From: Flavobacterium xinjiangense | GTDB lineage: Bacteria > Bacteroidota > Bacteroidia > Flavobacteriales > Flavobacteriaceae | NCBI RefSeq assembly: GCF_900142885.1 | Contig: NZ_FRCL01000004.1 | Location: 1 to 64,000, forward strand | DNA length: 64,000 nt | Reading direction: 5' to 3' | Shown: one piece after another, positions 10,619 through 19,011 of the stretch | How the letters are laid out: each line of letters opens with the position of its first letter | Numbering within the stretch: position 1 is the stretch's first letter | Notes under the pieces: model-generated | Database searches by the model: none | Told to the model about the DNA's origin: nothing | The model's input: the letters and a program-made list of their open reading frames with translations, nothing else | Made by a program: the position numbers and the translations under genes

Positions 10619-11263
10619 TTAAGAATGTTTTACAGAAATTGATTCTAAAACACTTGCTACACTCTTACATTTATCAGTTGCTGATTCTAAAACTGACAAT
10701 ACTTCTTTGTATTTTATAATATTTTTTGCGTCCGTTTCATTTTCAAAGATTTCGAAAACAGCTTTATTGTAAACATTATCAGACTTGTTCTCCAGCTTAT
10801 TTATTTTTGCGCAAGCATCAGTAATCTTCTTCATGTTTTTTAAATTCCTAAGTTCCTTTACCGCTACATCAATATGTTGACAAGCTTCAAGATTGATTTC
10901 TGTTAGTTTCCTAATAGACTTAGTAATTTTATCAACTTGATATAATTTCATTCTGCTAGCGGCTCCGTGAAGATAATCCGCAACATTGTCTATTGAAGTA
11001 ATCAAAGAATGGATATCTTCTCTATCAAATGGGGTAATAAAATTTCTACTTAACTCAAGATTGGTTTGACGTGTTATGTCTTCTCCTTTTTGCTCTAAAG
11101 CATCTATTTTTTGAAAAAGAACTTCACGCTCCTTTAATGGAAGATTTACTGCTTCGTGCAAATTAGAAGCCAATTCAATTAAATTACTTGAAGCTTGTTC
11201 GAAAAGAGGAAAGAACTTTTTATCCTTAGGAACCAAAAATTGGAAAATACTATTTAATGACAT
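10619..11263 (-). CDS. DUF47 (PhoU-like) accessory protein of the PiT transporter
   Basis: This 214-residue, all-helical soluble protein starts MSLNSIFQFLVPKDKKFFPL. DUF47 proteins resemble PhoU and are usually encoded next to PiT transporters, whose activity they are thought to modulate. I chose the ATG at 11263 instead of the upstream ATG at 11284, because a perfect TAATTTTG promoter box covers 11289-11282 and would start transcription downstream of the upstream ATG. The gene lies 28 bp ahead of pit, in one operon. Confidence 0.88.
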   Translation of the reverse strand: MSLNSIFQFLVPKDKKFFPLFEQASSNLIELASNLHEAVNLPLKEREVLFQKIDALEQKGEDITRQTNLELSRNFITPFDREDIHSLITSIDNVADYLHGAASRMKLYQVDKITKSIRKLTEINLEACQHIDVAVKELRNLKNMKKITDACAKINKLENKSDNVYNKAVFEIFENETDAKNIIKYKEVLSVLESATDKCKSVASVLESISVKHS

Positions 11264-11281
11264 TTTATTAATTTTAGAGTA

Positions 11282-11289
11282 CAAAATTA
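11282..11289 (-). promoter_or_regulatory. -7 promoter box of the DUF47-pit operon
   Basis: On the minus strand the sequence reads TAATTTTG, a perfect TAnnTTTG match, with transcription expected near 11275. The region where the -33 element should lie is occupied by an inverted repeat (11304-11326). No clear TTG is present, which suggests a regulated promoter. Confidence 0.5.
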
Positions 11290-11303
11290 CTTCTTTATTT
11301 TAC

Positions 11304-11326
11304 GTTAACGTTAGGAAAACGTTAAC
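11304..11326. promoter_or_regulatory. Inverted repeat overlapping the pit-operon promoter (candidate operator)
   Basis: GTTAACGTT at 11304-11312 and AACGTTAAC at 11318-11326 form a perfect 9-bp palindrome with a 5-bp spacer. It straddles the hutH stop codon and covers roughly the -33 region of the DUF47 promoter. Neither side has a U-run, so a repressor or activator site fits better than a terminator. Confidence 0.45.
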
Positions 11327-12825
11327 AAATCTTCTTCAATCTGAAAACTATTCAAAAACGAAACCGATTTTTCTATATCATAATGCAAAATTCGATCTTC
11401 TTTTACCAATGGAACTTCTTCACGATAAGCGCCTAAAAACATTTCGATGAAATCACTTGATTGCAAAGGTCTTCTGTATTCGATTGCTTGCGAAGCGTTC
11501 ATCAATTCAATAGCTAAAATTCGCTCTAAATTATCCATAACTCGCAATGCTTTTGTAGCTGCATTAGCTCCCATACTTACGTGATCTTCTTGCCCATTAC
11601 TTGACACAATACTATCTACACTAGCCGGTGTTGCTAATTGTTTATTTTGACTTGCAATGCTCGCTGCTGTATATTGCGGAATCATTAATCCCGAATTCAA
11701 ACCCGGATTATCGACCAAAAATGCAGGAAGACTGCGCAAACCAGAAATCAATTGGTAGGTTCTTCTTTCAGAAATACTTCCTAATTCAGCCAAAGCAATT
11801 GCCATAAAATCTAATGCCAAGGCCAATGGTTGTCCATGAAAATTACCTCCGGAAATGATTTGGTCACTTTCAATAAAAATATTAGGATTATCAGTTACCG
11901 AATTGATTTCTGTTTTAAAAACTTTTTTCACATAATCAATAGCGTCTTTTGAAGCACCGTGAACCTGCGGCATACATCTGAAAGAATACGGATCTTGAAC
12001 ATGCTTTTTTTCTTGCTCAATAATTTCGCTGCCTTCAAGAATACCTTTTATGCGATTGGCAGTTACAATTTGTCCTTTATGAGGCCTGATAAAATGGATT
12101 AACTCATTAAAAGGTTCGATTCTTCCATCGAATCCTTCAAGAGAAATCGCACCTATTAGATCCGCTAAATAAGAGAATTTATTAGCTTTCATTATTATAT
12201 GTGCACCATAAGCACTCATAAATTGTGTCCCGTTTAATAAAGCTAGTCCTTCTTTAGATTTTAAAACGATAGGTTCCCAATTAAAATGCTTTAAAACTTC
12301 ACTAGAGTGGACTTTCTTTCCTTCAAAAAACACCTCTCCTTCACCCAACAAAGGCAATGACAAATGCGCTAATGGAGCTAAATCACCCGAAGCTCCCAGA
12401 GAACCTTGGGTATAGATTATAGGTAAAATATCATTATTATAAAATGCAATCAGACGTTCGACTGTTTGCAATTGTATCCCGGAATGGCCGTAACTCAAGG
12501 ATTGAATTTTAAGCAATAACATCAGTTTAACAATTTCATTTGGCACTTCGTCTCCTGTCCCGCAAGAATGCGATTTCACTAGGTTTTCCTGAAGTTTTGA
12601 CAAATTTTCATTTGATATTTTCACATTACAAAGTGAGCCAAAGCCTGTATTTATTCCATAAATAGGCGCTGAGTGCGTCTCCATTTTCTTGTCTAAATAA
12701 TCCCTGCATTTCTGGATATTAATTTTTGCTTCGTCAGACAGCTCTAACGATTTATGATGCGAGATAATTTCATCCAAAGCTTCTAACGAAAGTACCGCTG
12801 TACTTATATAATGTGTATTGTCCAT
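11311..12825 (-). CDS. hutH: Histidine ammonia-lyase
   Basis: The 504-residue enzyme deaminates L-histidine to urocanate. The Ala145-Ser146-Gly147 triad in GSLGASGDLAPLAH cyclises to the MIO prosthetic group. Tyr56 in YGINTGFG is the conserved catalytic tyrosine. The substrate-selectivity pair is Ser85-His86 (NLVKSHSCGTG), the histidine-lyase type, not the His-Leu of tyrosine lyases or Phe-Leu of phenylalanine lyases. Length is normal for HutH. No hutU, hutI or hutG lies nearby, so the rest of the histidine pathway must be elsewhere. Its stop codon lies inside the inverted repeat at 11304-11326. Confidence 0.92.
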   Translation of the reverse strand: MDNTHYISTAVLSLEALDEIISHHKSLELSDEAKINIQKCRDYLDKKMETHSAPIYGINTGFGSLCNVKISNENLSKLQENLVKSHSCGTGDEVPNEIVKLMLLLKIQSLSYGHSGIQLQTVERLIAFYNNDILPIIYTQGSLGASGDLAPLAHLSLPLLGEGEVFFEGKKVHSSEVLKHFNWEPIVLKSKEGLALLNGTQFMSAYGAHIIMKANKFSYLADLIGAISLEGFDGRIEPFNELIHFIRPHKGQIVTANRIKGILEGSEIIEQEKKHVQDPYSFRCMPQVHGASKDAIDYVKKVFKTEINSVTDNPNIFIESDQIISGGNFHGQPLALALDFMAIALAELGSISERRTYQLISGLRSLPAFLVDNPGLNSGLMIPQYTAASIASQNKQLATPASVDSIVSSNGQEDHVSMGANAATKALRVMDNLERILAIELMNASQAIEYRRPLQSSDFIEMFLGAYREEVPLVKEDRILHYDIEKSVSFLNSFQIEEDLLTFS

Positions 12826-12846
12826 TTCACGTTCTGTTTAATTGCC

Positions 12847-12877
12847 CAAAATTGAATAAATCAATATTAAAAAGCAA
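12847..12877 (-). promoter_or_regulatory. Candidate promoter of hutH
   Basis: On the minus strand, TTG (12877-12875), a 20-bp spacer and CAATTTTG (12854-12847) match the group's promoter with one mismatch in the -7 box. The ATG follows about 22 bp later. Confidence 0.4.
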
Positions 12878-13272
12878 CATATTTTATTGATAATTTAAAA
12901 TTCCTATTCAAAAAAGTTTAATAAATAGATTTCATGCAAATAATCCTATCTTTAATATAATTGATTAAATCTTTTTCTATTTATTTTCAAATGATTAGAA
13001 TCCCAATTTAGTAAATTTCAACTAGTTTTTACCATTGTGTATTTTAAGCAAATTGCAGGAAATAAACCGAAAAAGGTCAAAAAGCACCTCTTTAGACCTA
13101 AAAAAACCTAATAAAATCGCTTTCTATTAGCTTAAAATTCTAAAAAATTATAAGAATAGCTTCGATAATCAGCTTGTATATTAAACTATATCTATTTTAA
13201 TTCGAATTGGAACTGAATTTTTAAAATATTCGCAAAAAAAGATTTTAGCGCTCCATTTTTTATAAAAAACTG
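12878..13272. other. A+T-rich spacer between hutH and the thr leader
   Basis: No gene is seen here. A weak hairpin is possible (GGTC near 13075 with GACC near 13105, between short A runs). The right end leads into the threonine operon promoter. Nothing else is recognised. Confidence 0.4.
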
Positions 13273-13280
13273 TACTTTTG
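13273..13280 (+). promoter_or_regulatory. -7 promoter box of the threonine operon
   Basis: TACTTTTG is a perfect TAnnTTTG match. Transcription would start near 13285-13288, only a few bases before the leader-peptide ATG at 13291, so the leader mRNA would be almost leaderless. No good TTG is seen upstream. Confidence 0.55.
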
Positions 13281-13290
13281 AAAAATAATA

Positions 13291-13395
13291 ATGACAGCTA
13301 ACAGACCTACATATCACTCTTCGATAACAACTCAAATTTGGGTTGCAGTTTCTGTTACTTCTACATTTACAACTACAACGACTACTACCCCTTAG
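13291..13395 (+). CDS. Threonine operon leader peptide
   Basis: This 34-residue reading frame begins MTANRPTYHSS and ends in seven consecutive Thr codons, Pro and TAG. Thirteen of its 34 residues are Thr and two are Ile. It lies directly between a perfect promoter box and thrA, with a terminator-like hairpin between it and the operon. This is the arrangement of an attenuation leader: ribosomes stall on the Thr codons when charged tRNA-Thr is scarce. The peptide itself probably has no function. Its composition and position make chance unlikely, although no ribosome-binding site decides the start. Confidence 0.8.
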   Translation: MTANRPTYHSSITTQIWVAVSVTSTFTTTTTTTP

Positions 13396-13400
13396 GGGTA
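13386..13400 (+). promoter_or_regulatory. Hairpin over the thr leader stop codon
   Basis: TACCCC at 13386-13391 pairs with GGGGTA at 13395-13400 around a TTA loop that overlaps the stop codon. TACC and CCTT of this segment could instead pair with AAGG and GGTA at 13446-13456, which would break the downstream terminator stem. This pairing logic is inferred by eye. Confidence 0.5.
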
Positions 13401-13441
13401 TACAATTTACATATAATCCTATTTTTATATTTTTCTTTTTT

Positions 13442-13485
13442 TAAGAAGGAAAGGTATTGGATGTATAAATAATGTTTCCTTTTTA
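13442..13485 (+). terminator. Attenuator hairpin upstream of thrA
   Basis: TAAGAAGGAAA at 13442-13452 pairs with TTTCCTTTTTA at 13475-13485 (11 bp with one G-U). The 3' arm is U-rich. It lies 18 bp before the thrA start and after the Thr-rich leader, as expected of a transcription attenuator. The tail is less uniform than in a classic terminator. Confidence 0.55.
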
Positions 13486-13503
13486 TAAAATAAAACAAAC
13501 AAA

Positions 13504-15951
13504 ATGAAAGTATTAAAATTTGGTGGAACTTCGGTAGCCAATGCACAAAATATAAAACTAGTCCTAGACATAGTCATCAATAAAGCAAAGGAAGAAAAAT
13601 TAGTGGTAGTAGTTTCTGCGTTTAGCAAAGTAACCGATTTGCTTCAACTCGCTTCTCACAAAGCAGCAGCTGGAGATGAAAGTTTCAAAGAAATTCTGGC
13701 AGAAATAGAGCGAAAACATTTAGAAGCTTTAAAAGAATTTATTCCTGTAAGTGACCAAAGCAGTTTATTAAGCCATGTAAAAAGAATTGTAAATCATCTG
13801 GAAACATTACTTGATGGCTGCTTTCTTTTGGGCGAATTATCTGCCAGGACTTCAGATACTATTTTGAGTTTTGGAGAATTATTGTCTTCCTACATCATTT
13901 CTGAAGCCTTAAAACAGAATCTAAAAAATAGCGGATATAAAGACAGTCGGGAATTAATAAAAACCGATAATCATTTTGGGAAAGCCACTGTAAATTTTGA
14001 AGTTTCGAATCAATTAATTGCTGATTTTTTTGCTTTTAATGAGAATCAAGTGGTTGTAATGCCTGGTTTTATTGCTGCATCACTTGATGGTATAAACACG
14101 ACTTTAGGCCGCGGTGGCTCTGATTATACTGCCGCAATCCTCGCCGGAGCATTGAATTCTTCCGACTTAGAAATTTGGACGGATGTAAACGGAATGTTTA
14201 CTGCCAATCCAAAAATCGTAAAACAAGCGCAGCCTATTGCTTTTATTTCTTATCAAGAAGCGATGGAATTGTCACATTTTGGGGCCAAAGTCTTATACCC
14301 GCCAACTATTCAGCCAGTATTAAGAAAGAATATACCAATTCTCATCAAAAATACTTTTGAGCCAGAAGCCGAGGGAACTTATATTTCAAATCAGGAAATG
14401 GACCATACAAATCCGGTAAAAGGAATTAGCCATATCGACAACATCACTTTAATAACTCTTGAAGGATCTGGAATGATTGGTGTTACCGGTTCATCTAAAA
14501 GACTTTTTGAAGTATTGTCTCATGAAAATATCAATGTTATTTTTATTACTCAGGCTTCATCGGAACATTCGATTTGTATTGGAATTCTAAATTTGGATGC
14601 TGATGTAGCCGAAGAGGCAATCAACAAAGCTTTTGAAATTGAGATTTTACAAAACAAAATTGATCCATGTATTGTCGAAAAAAACCTTTGCATCATTGCT
14701 TTAGTTGGAGAAAACATGAAAAATCACCAAGGTTTAAGTGGTCGAATGTTTAGTACTTTAGGGAAAAATAACGTAAACATCAGAGCGATTGCACAAGGAG
14801 CTTCCGAAAGAAATATTTCGGCGGTTATCAACGAAAGAGATGTTAAGAAAGCATTGAACACTTTACATGAAAACTTTTTCGAAGAAAATACTAAGCAGTT
14901 AAACCTGTTTGTCATGGGTGTCGGAAATGTAGGGGAGAAATTCATCGAGCAAATTCACCAACAAAAGAAATTCCTAAAAGAAAATCTAAAAATAAATTTA
15001 CGCGTCATTGCTTTATCTAATTCCCGAAAAATGTATTTTGACGAGGATGGAATCGCTTTAAAAGAATGGCAATTTTTATTGGAAACCGGAGAACCTGCTG
15101 ACAAAGAAAAGTTCATTGCAAATGTAAAAGAACTCAATTTGCGCAACAGTATTTTTGTGGATATCACAGCAAATGAAAGCGTATCCAAAACATACGAACA
15201 GTACCTGAAACGGAATATTGCGGTAGTAACTTGTAACAAAATTGCATGTGCTTCTGAGTACGACAATTATAAAAAGCTAAAAAAACTATCCAGACAATTC
15301 AACGCTCCGTTTCTGTTTGAAACTAATGTTGGAGCTGGATTACCAATTATTGATACTGTAAAAAATCTGATTGCTTCTGGTGATAAGGTGAATAAAATTC
15401 AGGCCGTTTTATCCGGTAGTTTGAACTTTATCTTTAACAATTTTGATGAAAATCATACTTTCCATGACGTTGTAAAAGAAGCTGGAGTACAAGGGTTTAC
15501 AGAACCGGATCCTAAGATTGATTTGAGCGGAATTGACGTTGCCAGAAAGATATTGATCCTGATTCGAGAAAGTGGTTACAAGATGGAAATAGAAGAGATT
15601 GTAAACGAATCTTTCATGCCTGCCGAATGCTTGGACACTACTTCGAATGAAGCTTTTTTCGAATCCTTGAAAACTCATGCAGCTCATTTTGAAACCATTT
15701 ATAAAGAAGCTTTGAGCAAAGATTCTCGATTGAAGTACGTGGCGCAATTCGAAAATGGAAAAGCAAATGTTGGATTGCGATTCATTCCGAAAGACCATCC
15801 TTTTTACAATCTGGAAGGAAAAGACAATATTGTTTTATTCTTTACAGATCGTTATGTAGACCAGCCTTTATTAATAAAAGGTGCCGGTGCCGGTGCTGCA
15901 GTTACGGCTTCAGGAATATTTGCTGATGTAATCAGAATTGGAAACGTATAA
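13504..15951 (+). CDS. thrA: Bifunctional aspartate kinase / homoserine dehydrogenase I
   Basis: The 815-residue enzyme catalyses the first and third steps from aspartate to threonine. The aspartokinase domain opens with the signature KVLKFGGTSVAN at residues 2-13 and runs to about 285. Two ACT regulatory domains follow (about 300-450, with GSGMIGVTGSSKRLFEVL and LVGENMKNHQGLSGRMFSTL), the usual site of threonine feedback. The homoserine dehydrogenase begins with the Rossmann motif LFVMGVGNVGEKF near 470 and contains the ETNVGAGLPIIDTVKNLI segment. It is first in a thrA-thrB-thrC operon preceded by a threonine leader. Confidence 0.97.
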   Translation: MKVLKFGGTSVANAQNIKLVLDIVINKAKEEKLVVVVSAFSKVTDLLQLASHKAAAGDESFKEILAEIERKHLEALKEFIPVSDQSSLLSHVKRIVNHLETLLDGCFLLGELSARTSDTILSFGELLSSYIISEALKQNLKNSGYKDSRELIKTDNHFGKATVNFEVSNQLIADFFAFNENQVVVMPGFIAASLDGINTTLGRGGSDYTAAILAGALNSSDLEIWTDVNGMFTANPKIVKQAQPIAFISYQEAMELSHFGAKVLYPPTIQPVLRKNIPILIKNTFEPEAEGTYISNQEMDHTNPVKGISHIDNITLITLEGSGMIGVTGSSKRLFEVLSHENINVIFITQASSEHSICIGILNLDADVAEEAINKAFEIEILQNKIDPCIVEKNLCIIALVGENMKNHQGLSGRMFSTLGKNNVNIRAIAQGASERNISAVINERDVKKALNTLHENFFEENTKQLNLFVMGVGNVGEKFIEQIHQQKKFLKENLKINLRVIALSNSRKMYFDEDGIALKEWQFLLETGEPADKEKFIANVKELNLRNSIFVDITANESVSKTYEQYLKRNIAVVTCNKIACASEYDNYKKLKKLSRQFNAPFLFETNVGAGLPIIDTVKNLIASGDKVNKIQAVLSGSLNFIFNNFDENHTFHDVVKEAGVQGFTEPDPKIDLSGIDVARKILILIRESGYKMEIEEIVNESFMPAECLDTTSNEAFFESLKTHAAHFETIYKEALSKDSRLKYVAQFENGKANVGLRFIPKDHPFYNLEGKDNIVLFFTDRYVDQPLLIKGAGAGAAVTASGIFADVIRIGNV

Positions 15952-15974
15952 GAAATAATTTAAAGTTTTCTTTA

Positions 15975-16027
15975 TTTAAAGTTTCAAGTTCTACAACTAG
16001 CAACAACTTTAAACCTGAAACTTTAAA
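15975..16027. repeat. Inverted repeat between thrA and thrB
   Basis: TTTAAAGTTTCA at 15975-15986 and TGAAACTTTAAA at 16016-16027 are perfect 12-bp complements separated by 29 nt. Related AAACTTTAAAC-like words occur near 24690 and 36910. There is no T-run after it, so it is not an obvious terminator. It could modulate thrA/thrB mRNA stability. Confidence 0.6.
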
Positions 16028-16043
16028 TCTGAAACAAAAAATT

Positions 16044-16967
16044 ATGAATGAAATAAAAATATTTTGCCCCGCCACAATTGCCAATCTATCCTGCGGATTT
16101 GATGTCCTAGGGCTTTGTTTAGAAACTGCGGGTGACGAAATGATTATTCGAAAATCAGATGTAAAAGGGATTCGCATCACTAAAATTGTAGGTGCCGACT
16201 TGCCTTTGGAAACCGAAAAAAATGTTGCCGGAGTATCCGCTTTGGCGATGTTGGAAGCGGTAGAAACGGAATTTGGATTTGAAATCGAAATCTACAAACA
16301 CATCAAAGCCGGTAGCGGAATTGGCAGCAGTGCTGCCAGTTCAGCGGGTGCTGTTTTTGGAATCAATGAACTATTGGGACGCCCATTTACCAGAAAAGAA
16401 TTGGTTTTATTCGCTATGCAAGGTGAAAAACTAGCCAGTGGAAACGCCCATGCAGATAACGTAGCTCCTGCCCTTTTGGGTGGTTTTACGTTGGTGCGAA
16501 GTTCAAATCCGTTAGATATTATCAAAATAGAAAGTCCTTCGGAATTGTATGCAACCGTGGTTCATCCGCAAATTGAGTTGAAAACTTCGGATGCACGTTC
16601 GGTATTGAAACAAACGGTTTCCTTGAAAAGTGCCATCACGCAATGGGGAAATGTAGGCGGATTAATTGCCGGATTGTACACTAAAGATTATGATTTAATC
16701 GGACGTTCATTACATGATGAAATCGTAGAACCGTTGCGAAGTGTATTGATACCAGGATTTGATTTAATAAAAAAAACAGCTTACGAAAACGGAGCTTTGG
16801 GTTCAGGAATTTCGGGTTCCGGTCCTTCTATTTTTGCTTTAAGCAAAGGAAAGGAAACCGCTGATAAAATTGCAAAAGCTATGAGCGCTGTTTACGATAC
16901 AATGAATTTACCATATGAAATTCATGTTTCTAAAGTGAATGATGAAGGAATGAAAATAATTAGTTAA
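16044..16967 (+). CDS. thrB: Homoserine kinase
   Basis: This 307-residue GHMP-superfamily kinase phosphorylates homoserine with ATP. The glycine/serine-rich phosphate loop (KAGSGIGSSAASSAGA) lies at residues 88-103. The C-terminal GHMP motif GSGISGSGPSIFAL lies near 250. The N-terminal FCPATIANLSCGFDVLGL is typical of homoserine kinases. Length is standard. It is the second gene of the thr operon, 92 bp after thrA. Confidence 0.96.
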   Translation: MNEIKIFCPATIANLSCGFDVLGLCLETAGDEMIIRKSDVKGIRITKIVGADLPLETEKNVAGVSALAMLEAVETEFGFEIEIYKHIKAGSGIGSSAASSAGAVFGINELLGRPFTRKELVLFAMQGEKLASGNAHADNVAPALLGGFTLVRSSNPLDIIKIESPSELYATVVHPQIELKTSDARSVLKQTVSLKSAITQWGNVGGLIAGLYTKDYDLIGRSLHDEIVEPLRSVLIPGFDLIKKTAYENGALGSGISGSGPSIFALSKGKETADKIAKAMSAVYDTMNLPYEIHVSKVNDEGMKIIS

Positions 16968-16977
16968 TACAATAATA

Positions 16978-17005
16978 AGGAGATTGCTTCGCGCCTCACA
17001 ATGAC
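16978..17005 (+). repeat. Short GATTGCTTCGC-type repeat fragment
   Basis: The thrB-thrC spacer contains GGAGATTGCTTCGCGCCTCA followed by CAATGAC. This resembles the core of a dispersed intergenic repeat seen in many bacterial genomes (GATTGCTTCG...CGCAATGAC). Only one partial copy is present here, and it ends 7 bp before the thrC start. Confidence 0.45.
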
Positions 17006-17011
17006 AAAAAA

Positions 17012-18301
17012 ATGAAATATTACAGTTTAAACCATAACGCACCAAAAGTTTCTTTTCAAGAAGCCGTAATACAAGGATTAGCAACCGATAAAGGATTGTA
17101 TTTCCCAGAAAACATTACCCCGTTATCACCTGCTTTTTTTGATACTATCGAAAAATTAAGCAACGAGGAAATTGCTTTTCAAGCGATCCAACAATTTGTG
17201 GGTGACGAAATTCCAGAAGACACTTTAAAGCAAATCATTGCCGAAACCCTGTGTTTTGATTTCCCTGTGGTTGAAGTCGAAAAAGACATTTATTCCCTTG
17301 AATTGTTTCATGGCCCAACGATGGCTTTCAAGGATGTAGGCGCACGATTTATGTCGCGTTGTTTGGGGTATTTTAATAAAGATAACGCCGATAGTAAAAA
17401 CACCGTTCTGGTAGCGACTTCCGGAGATACTGGAGGTGCTGTGGCGAGCGGTTTTCTTGGCGTAAAAGGTGTGGAAGTTATTATCCTGTATCCTTCCGGA
17501 AAAGTGAGCGATATTCAGGAACGACAATTGACGACTTTGGGTCAGAATATTAAAGCGCTTGAAGTGGATGGCGTTTTTGATGATTGCCAGGATATGGTCA
17601 AAAAAGCGTTTTTGGACGAAAGTCTAAAACATAAAAACCTGACTTCGGCCAATTCGATAAATATTGCACGCTGGTTGCCGCAAATGTTTTATTTCTTCTT
17701 TGCGTATAAAGCCTTAAAAAAACAGAATAAACCGTTAGTTTTCTCTTGTCCGAGTGGAAATTTCGGAAATATTTGTGCGGGGATTATTGCGAAAAAAATG
17801 GGATTGCCTATTGAGCATTTTGTAGCTGCTACGAATGTAAATGATACTGTTCCGAGGTTTTTAGAAAATGGAATTTACGATCCGCAACCTTCTATCGCTA
17901 CGATTTCGAATGCGATGGATGTGGGAAATCCAAGCAATTTCATTCGAATTCAGGAAATGTACGACAATGATTTAGAGCAATTTAAAAAAGATTTTTCTTC
18001 GTTTACGTTCTCTGATGCAGAGACTTTAGAAGCCATGAAAACCATTTACAATAGTGATGGTTATATTGCAGAACCTCATGGAGCTATTGGTTATCTAGGA
18101 TTGAAAAAAGAATTGAAAAACCACCCAAATGCTATTGGCATATTCTTAGAAACCGCTCACCCGATTAAGTTTTTGGATACGGTTGAACCAACATTAAACG
18201 CAAAACTGCCGATTCCAACACAAATTGAAAGTGTATTAGGAAAAGAGAAAGTAAGCACAAAAATTAAAACGTATGAAGAATTGAAAGCGTTTTTAGCCTA
18301 G
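17012..18301 (+). CDS. thrC: Threonine synthase
   Basis: This 429-residue PLP enzyme converts O-phosphohomoserine to threonine. The N terminus (MKYYSLNHNAPKVSFQEAVI) is typical of the family. The PLP lysine is Lys107 in the signature FHGPTMAFKDVGARF. The phosphate-binding loop VATSGDTGGAVASGF lies near residue 133. Length matches the short bacterial form. It is the last gene of the thr operon and is followed by a strong terminator. Confidence 0.97.
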   Translation: MKYYSLNHNAPKVSFQEAVIQGLATDKGLYFPENITPLSPAFFDTIEKLSNEEIAFQAIQQFVGDEIPEDTLKQIIAETLCFDFPVVEVEKDIYSLELFHGPTMAFKDVGARFMSRCLGYFNKDNADSKNTVLVATSGDTGGAVASGFLGVKGVEVIILYPSGKVSDIQERQLTTLGQNIKALEVDGVFDDCQDMVKKAFLDESLKHKNLTSANSINIARWLPQMFYFFFAYKALKKQNKPLVFSCPSGNFGNICAGIIAKKMGLPIEHFVAATNVNDTVPRFLENGIYDPQPSIATISNAMDVGNPSNFIRIQEMYDNDLEQFKKDFSSFTFSDAETLEAMKTIYNSDGYIAEPHGAIGYLGLKKELKNHPNAIGIFLETAHPIKFLDTVEPTLNAKLPIPTQIESVLGKEKVSTKIKTYEELKAFLA

Positions 18302-18326
18302 TTTCTATAGCTCCCTATTAAAAAGA

Positions 18327-18360
18327 CAAAAACGGCTGAAAAATTTCTCAGCCGTTTTGT
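18327..18360. terminator. Bidirectional terminator after thrC
   Basis: AAAACGGCTGA pairs with TCAGCCGTTTT over a 7-9-nt loop, flanked by A and T runs. It separates the thr operon from the convergent SYLF gene. Confidence 0.85.
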
Positions 18361-18434
18361 TTTAAATAATTCTAATATATCAAATTTGAGCAGTTTAAAA
18401 CTAAATCGCTCGAATTTATGCAGCGAAAAGAATT

Positions 18435-18974
18435 CTACAATCTGTTAAACTTAAACTTCTGTCCGCCAATCGATGCTTCGTACATAAGTCCGCCTTTCTG
18501 CATCGTGAACACCATAACGCCGTTCGTATACTTTACATTTGCTGAGGCACCTTCGGTTACGGCTACTGCTGAGGCTTGTGCGGAAAACTCGAAGCGACTT
18601 TCTTTAAAACGTGCTAATTCCGCTTTCGTCTCAAAAAATATTACCTCTCGATACACTTGCCCGCCTGCTTGAAATCCTATGCTCAGTTGCGACAATTTAG
18701 CCATACCAACCATCGTATTATGTTCATATACAACACCGTTTCCAGCTGCTCCCCCAATGCCAAATCCTGCTTTACCAACATTAGGAAAAATAACATAACC
18801 TGCCGCTTTTTCAAAAAGTCCTTTCATTAAAGGATCACTTTTAATGAACTCTGCTTTTGCGGTATGACTGTCAGCAATAACTTTATTCTTTCTAGCAGTC
18901 GATTGCCCAAATGTAGGTGTTACGTTTATTGCAAAGGCAATCACTAATATCCAAATAATTTTTAAATTTTTCAT
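18435..18974 (-). CDS. SYLF-domain (YSC84-type) secreted protein
   Basis: The 179-residue protein has a signal peptide (MKNLKIIWILVIAFAINVTPTFG) followed by the SYLF/YSC84 domain. Visible marks are KGLFEKAAGYVIFPNVGKAGFG, the glycine-rich GIGGAAGNGVVY, and SIGFQAGGQVYREVIFF. These domains bind phosphoinositides in eukaryotes; bacterial versions are periplasmic or lipid-associated and of unknown role. It is a single gene. Its promoter box TAACTTTG lies at 19019-19012 on the minus strand. Confidence 0.85.
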   Translation of the reverse strand: MKNLKIIWILVIAFAINVTPTFGQSTARKNKVIADSHTAKAEFIKSDPLMKGLFEKAAGYVIFPNVGKAGFGIGGAAGNGVVYEHNTMVGMAKLSQLSIGFQAGGQVYREVIFFETKAELARFKESRFEFSAQASAVAVTEGASANVKYTNGVMVFTMQKGGLMYEASIGGQKFKFNRL

Positions 18975-19011
18975 GTACTATATATATTAAATTACTATTA
19001 AATTATTTATT

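Noticed and set aside
11311..12825. HutH as a tyrosine or phenylalanine ammonia-lyase of pigment synthesis
   Set aside because: The selectivity residues are Ser-His, the histidine-lyase type, and no flexirubin or aryl-polyene genes flank it.
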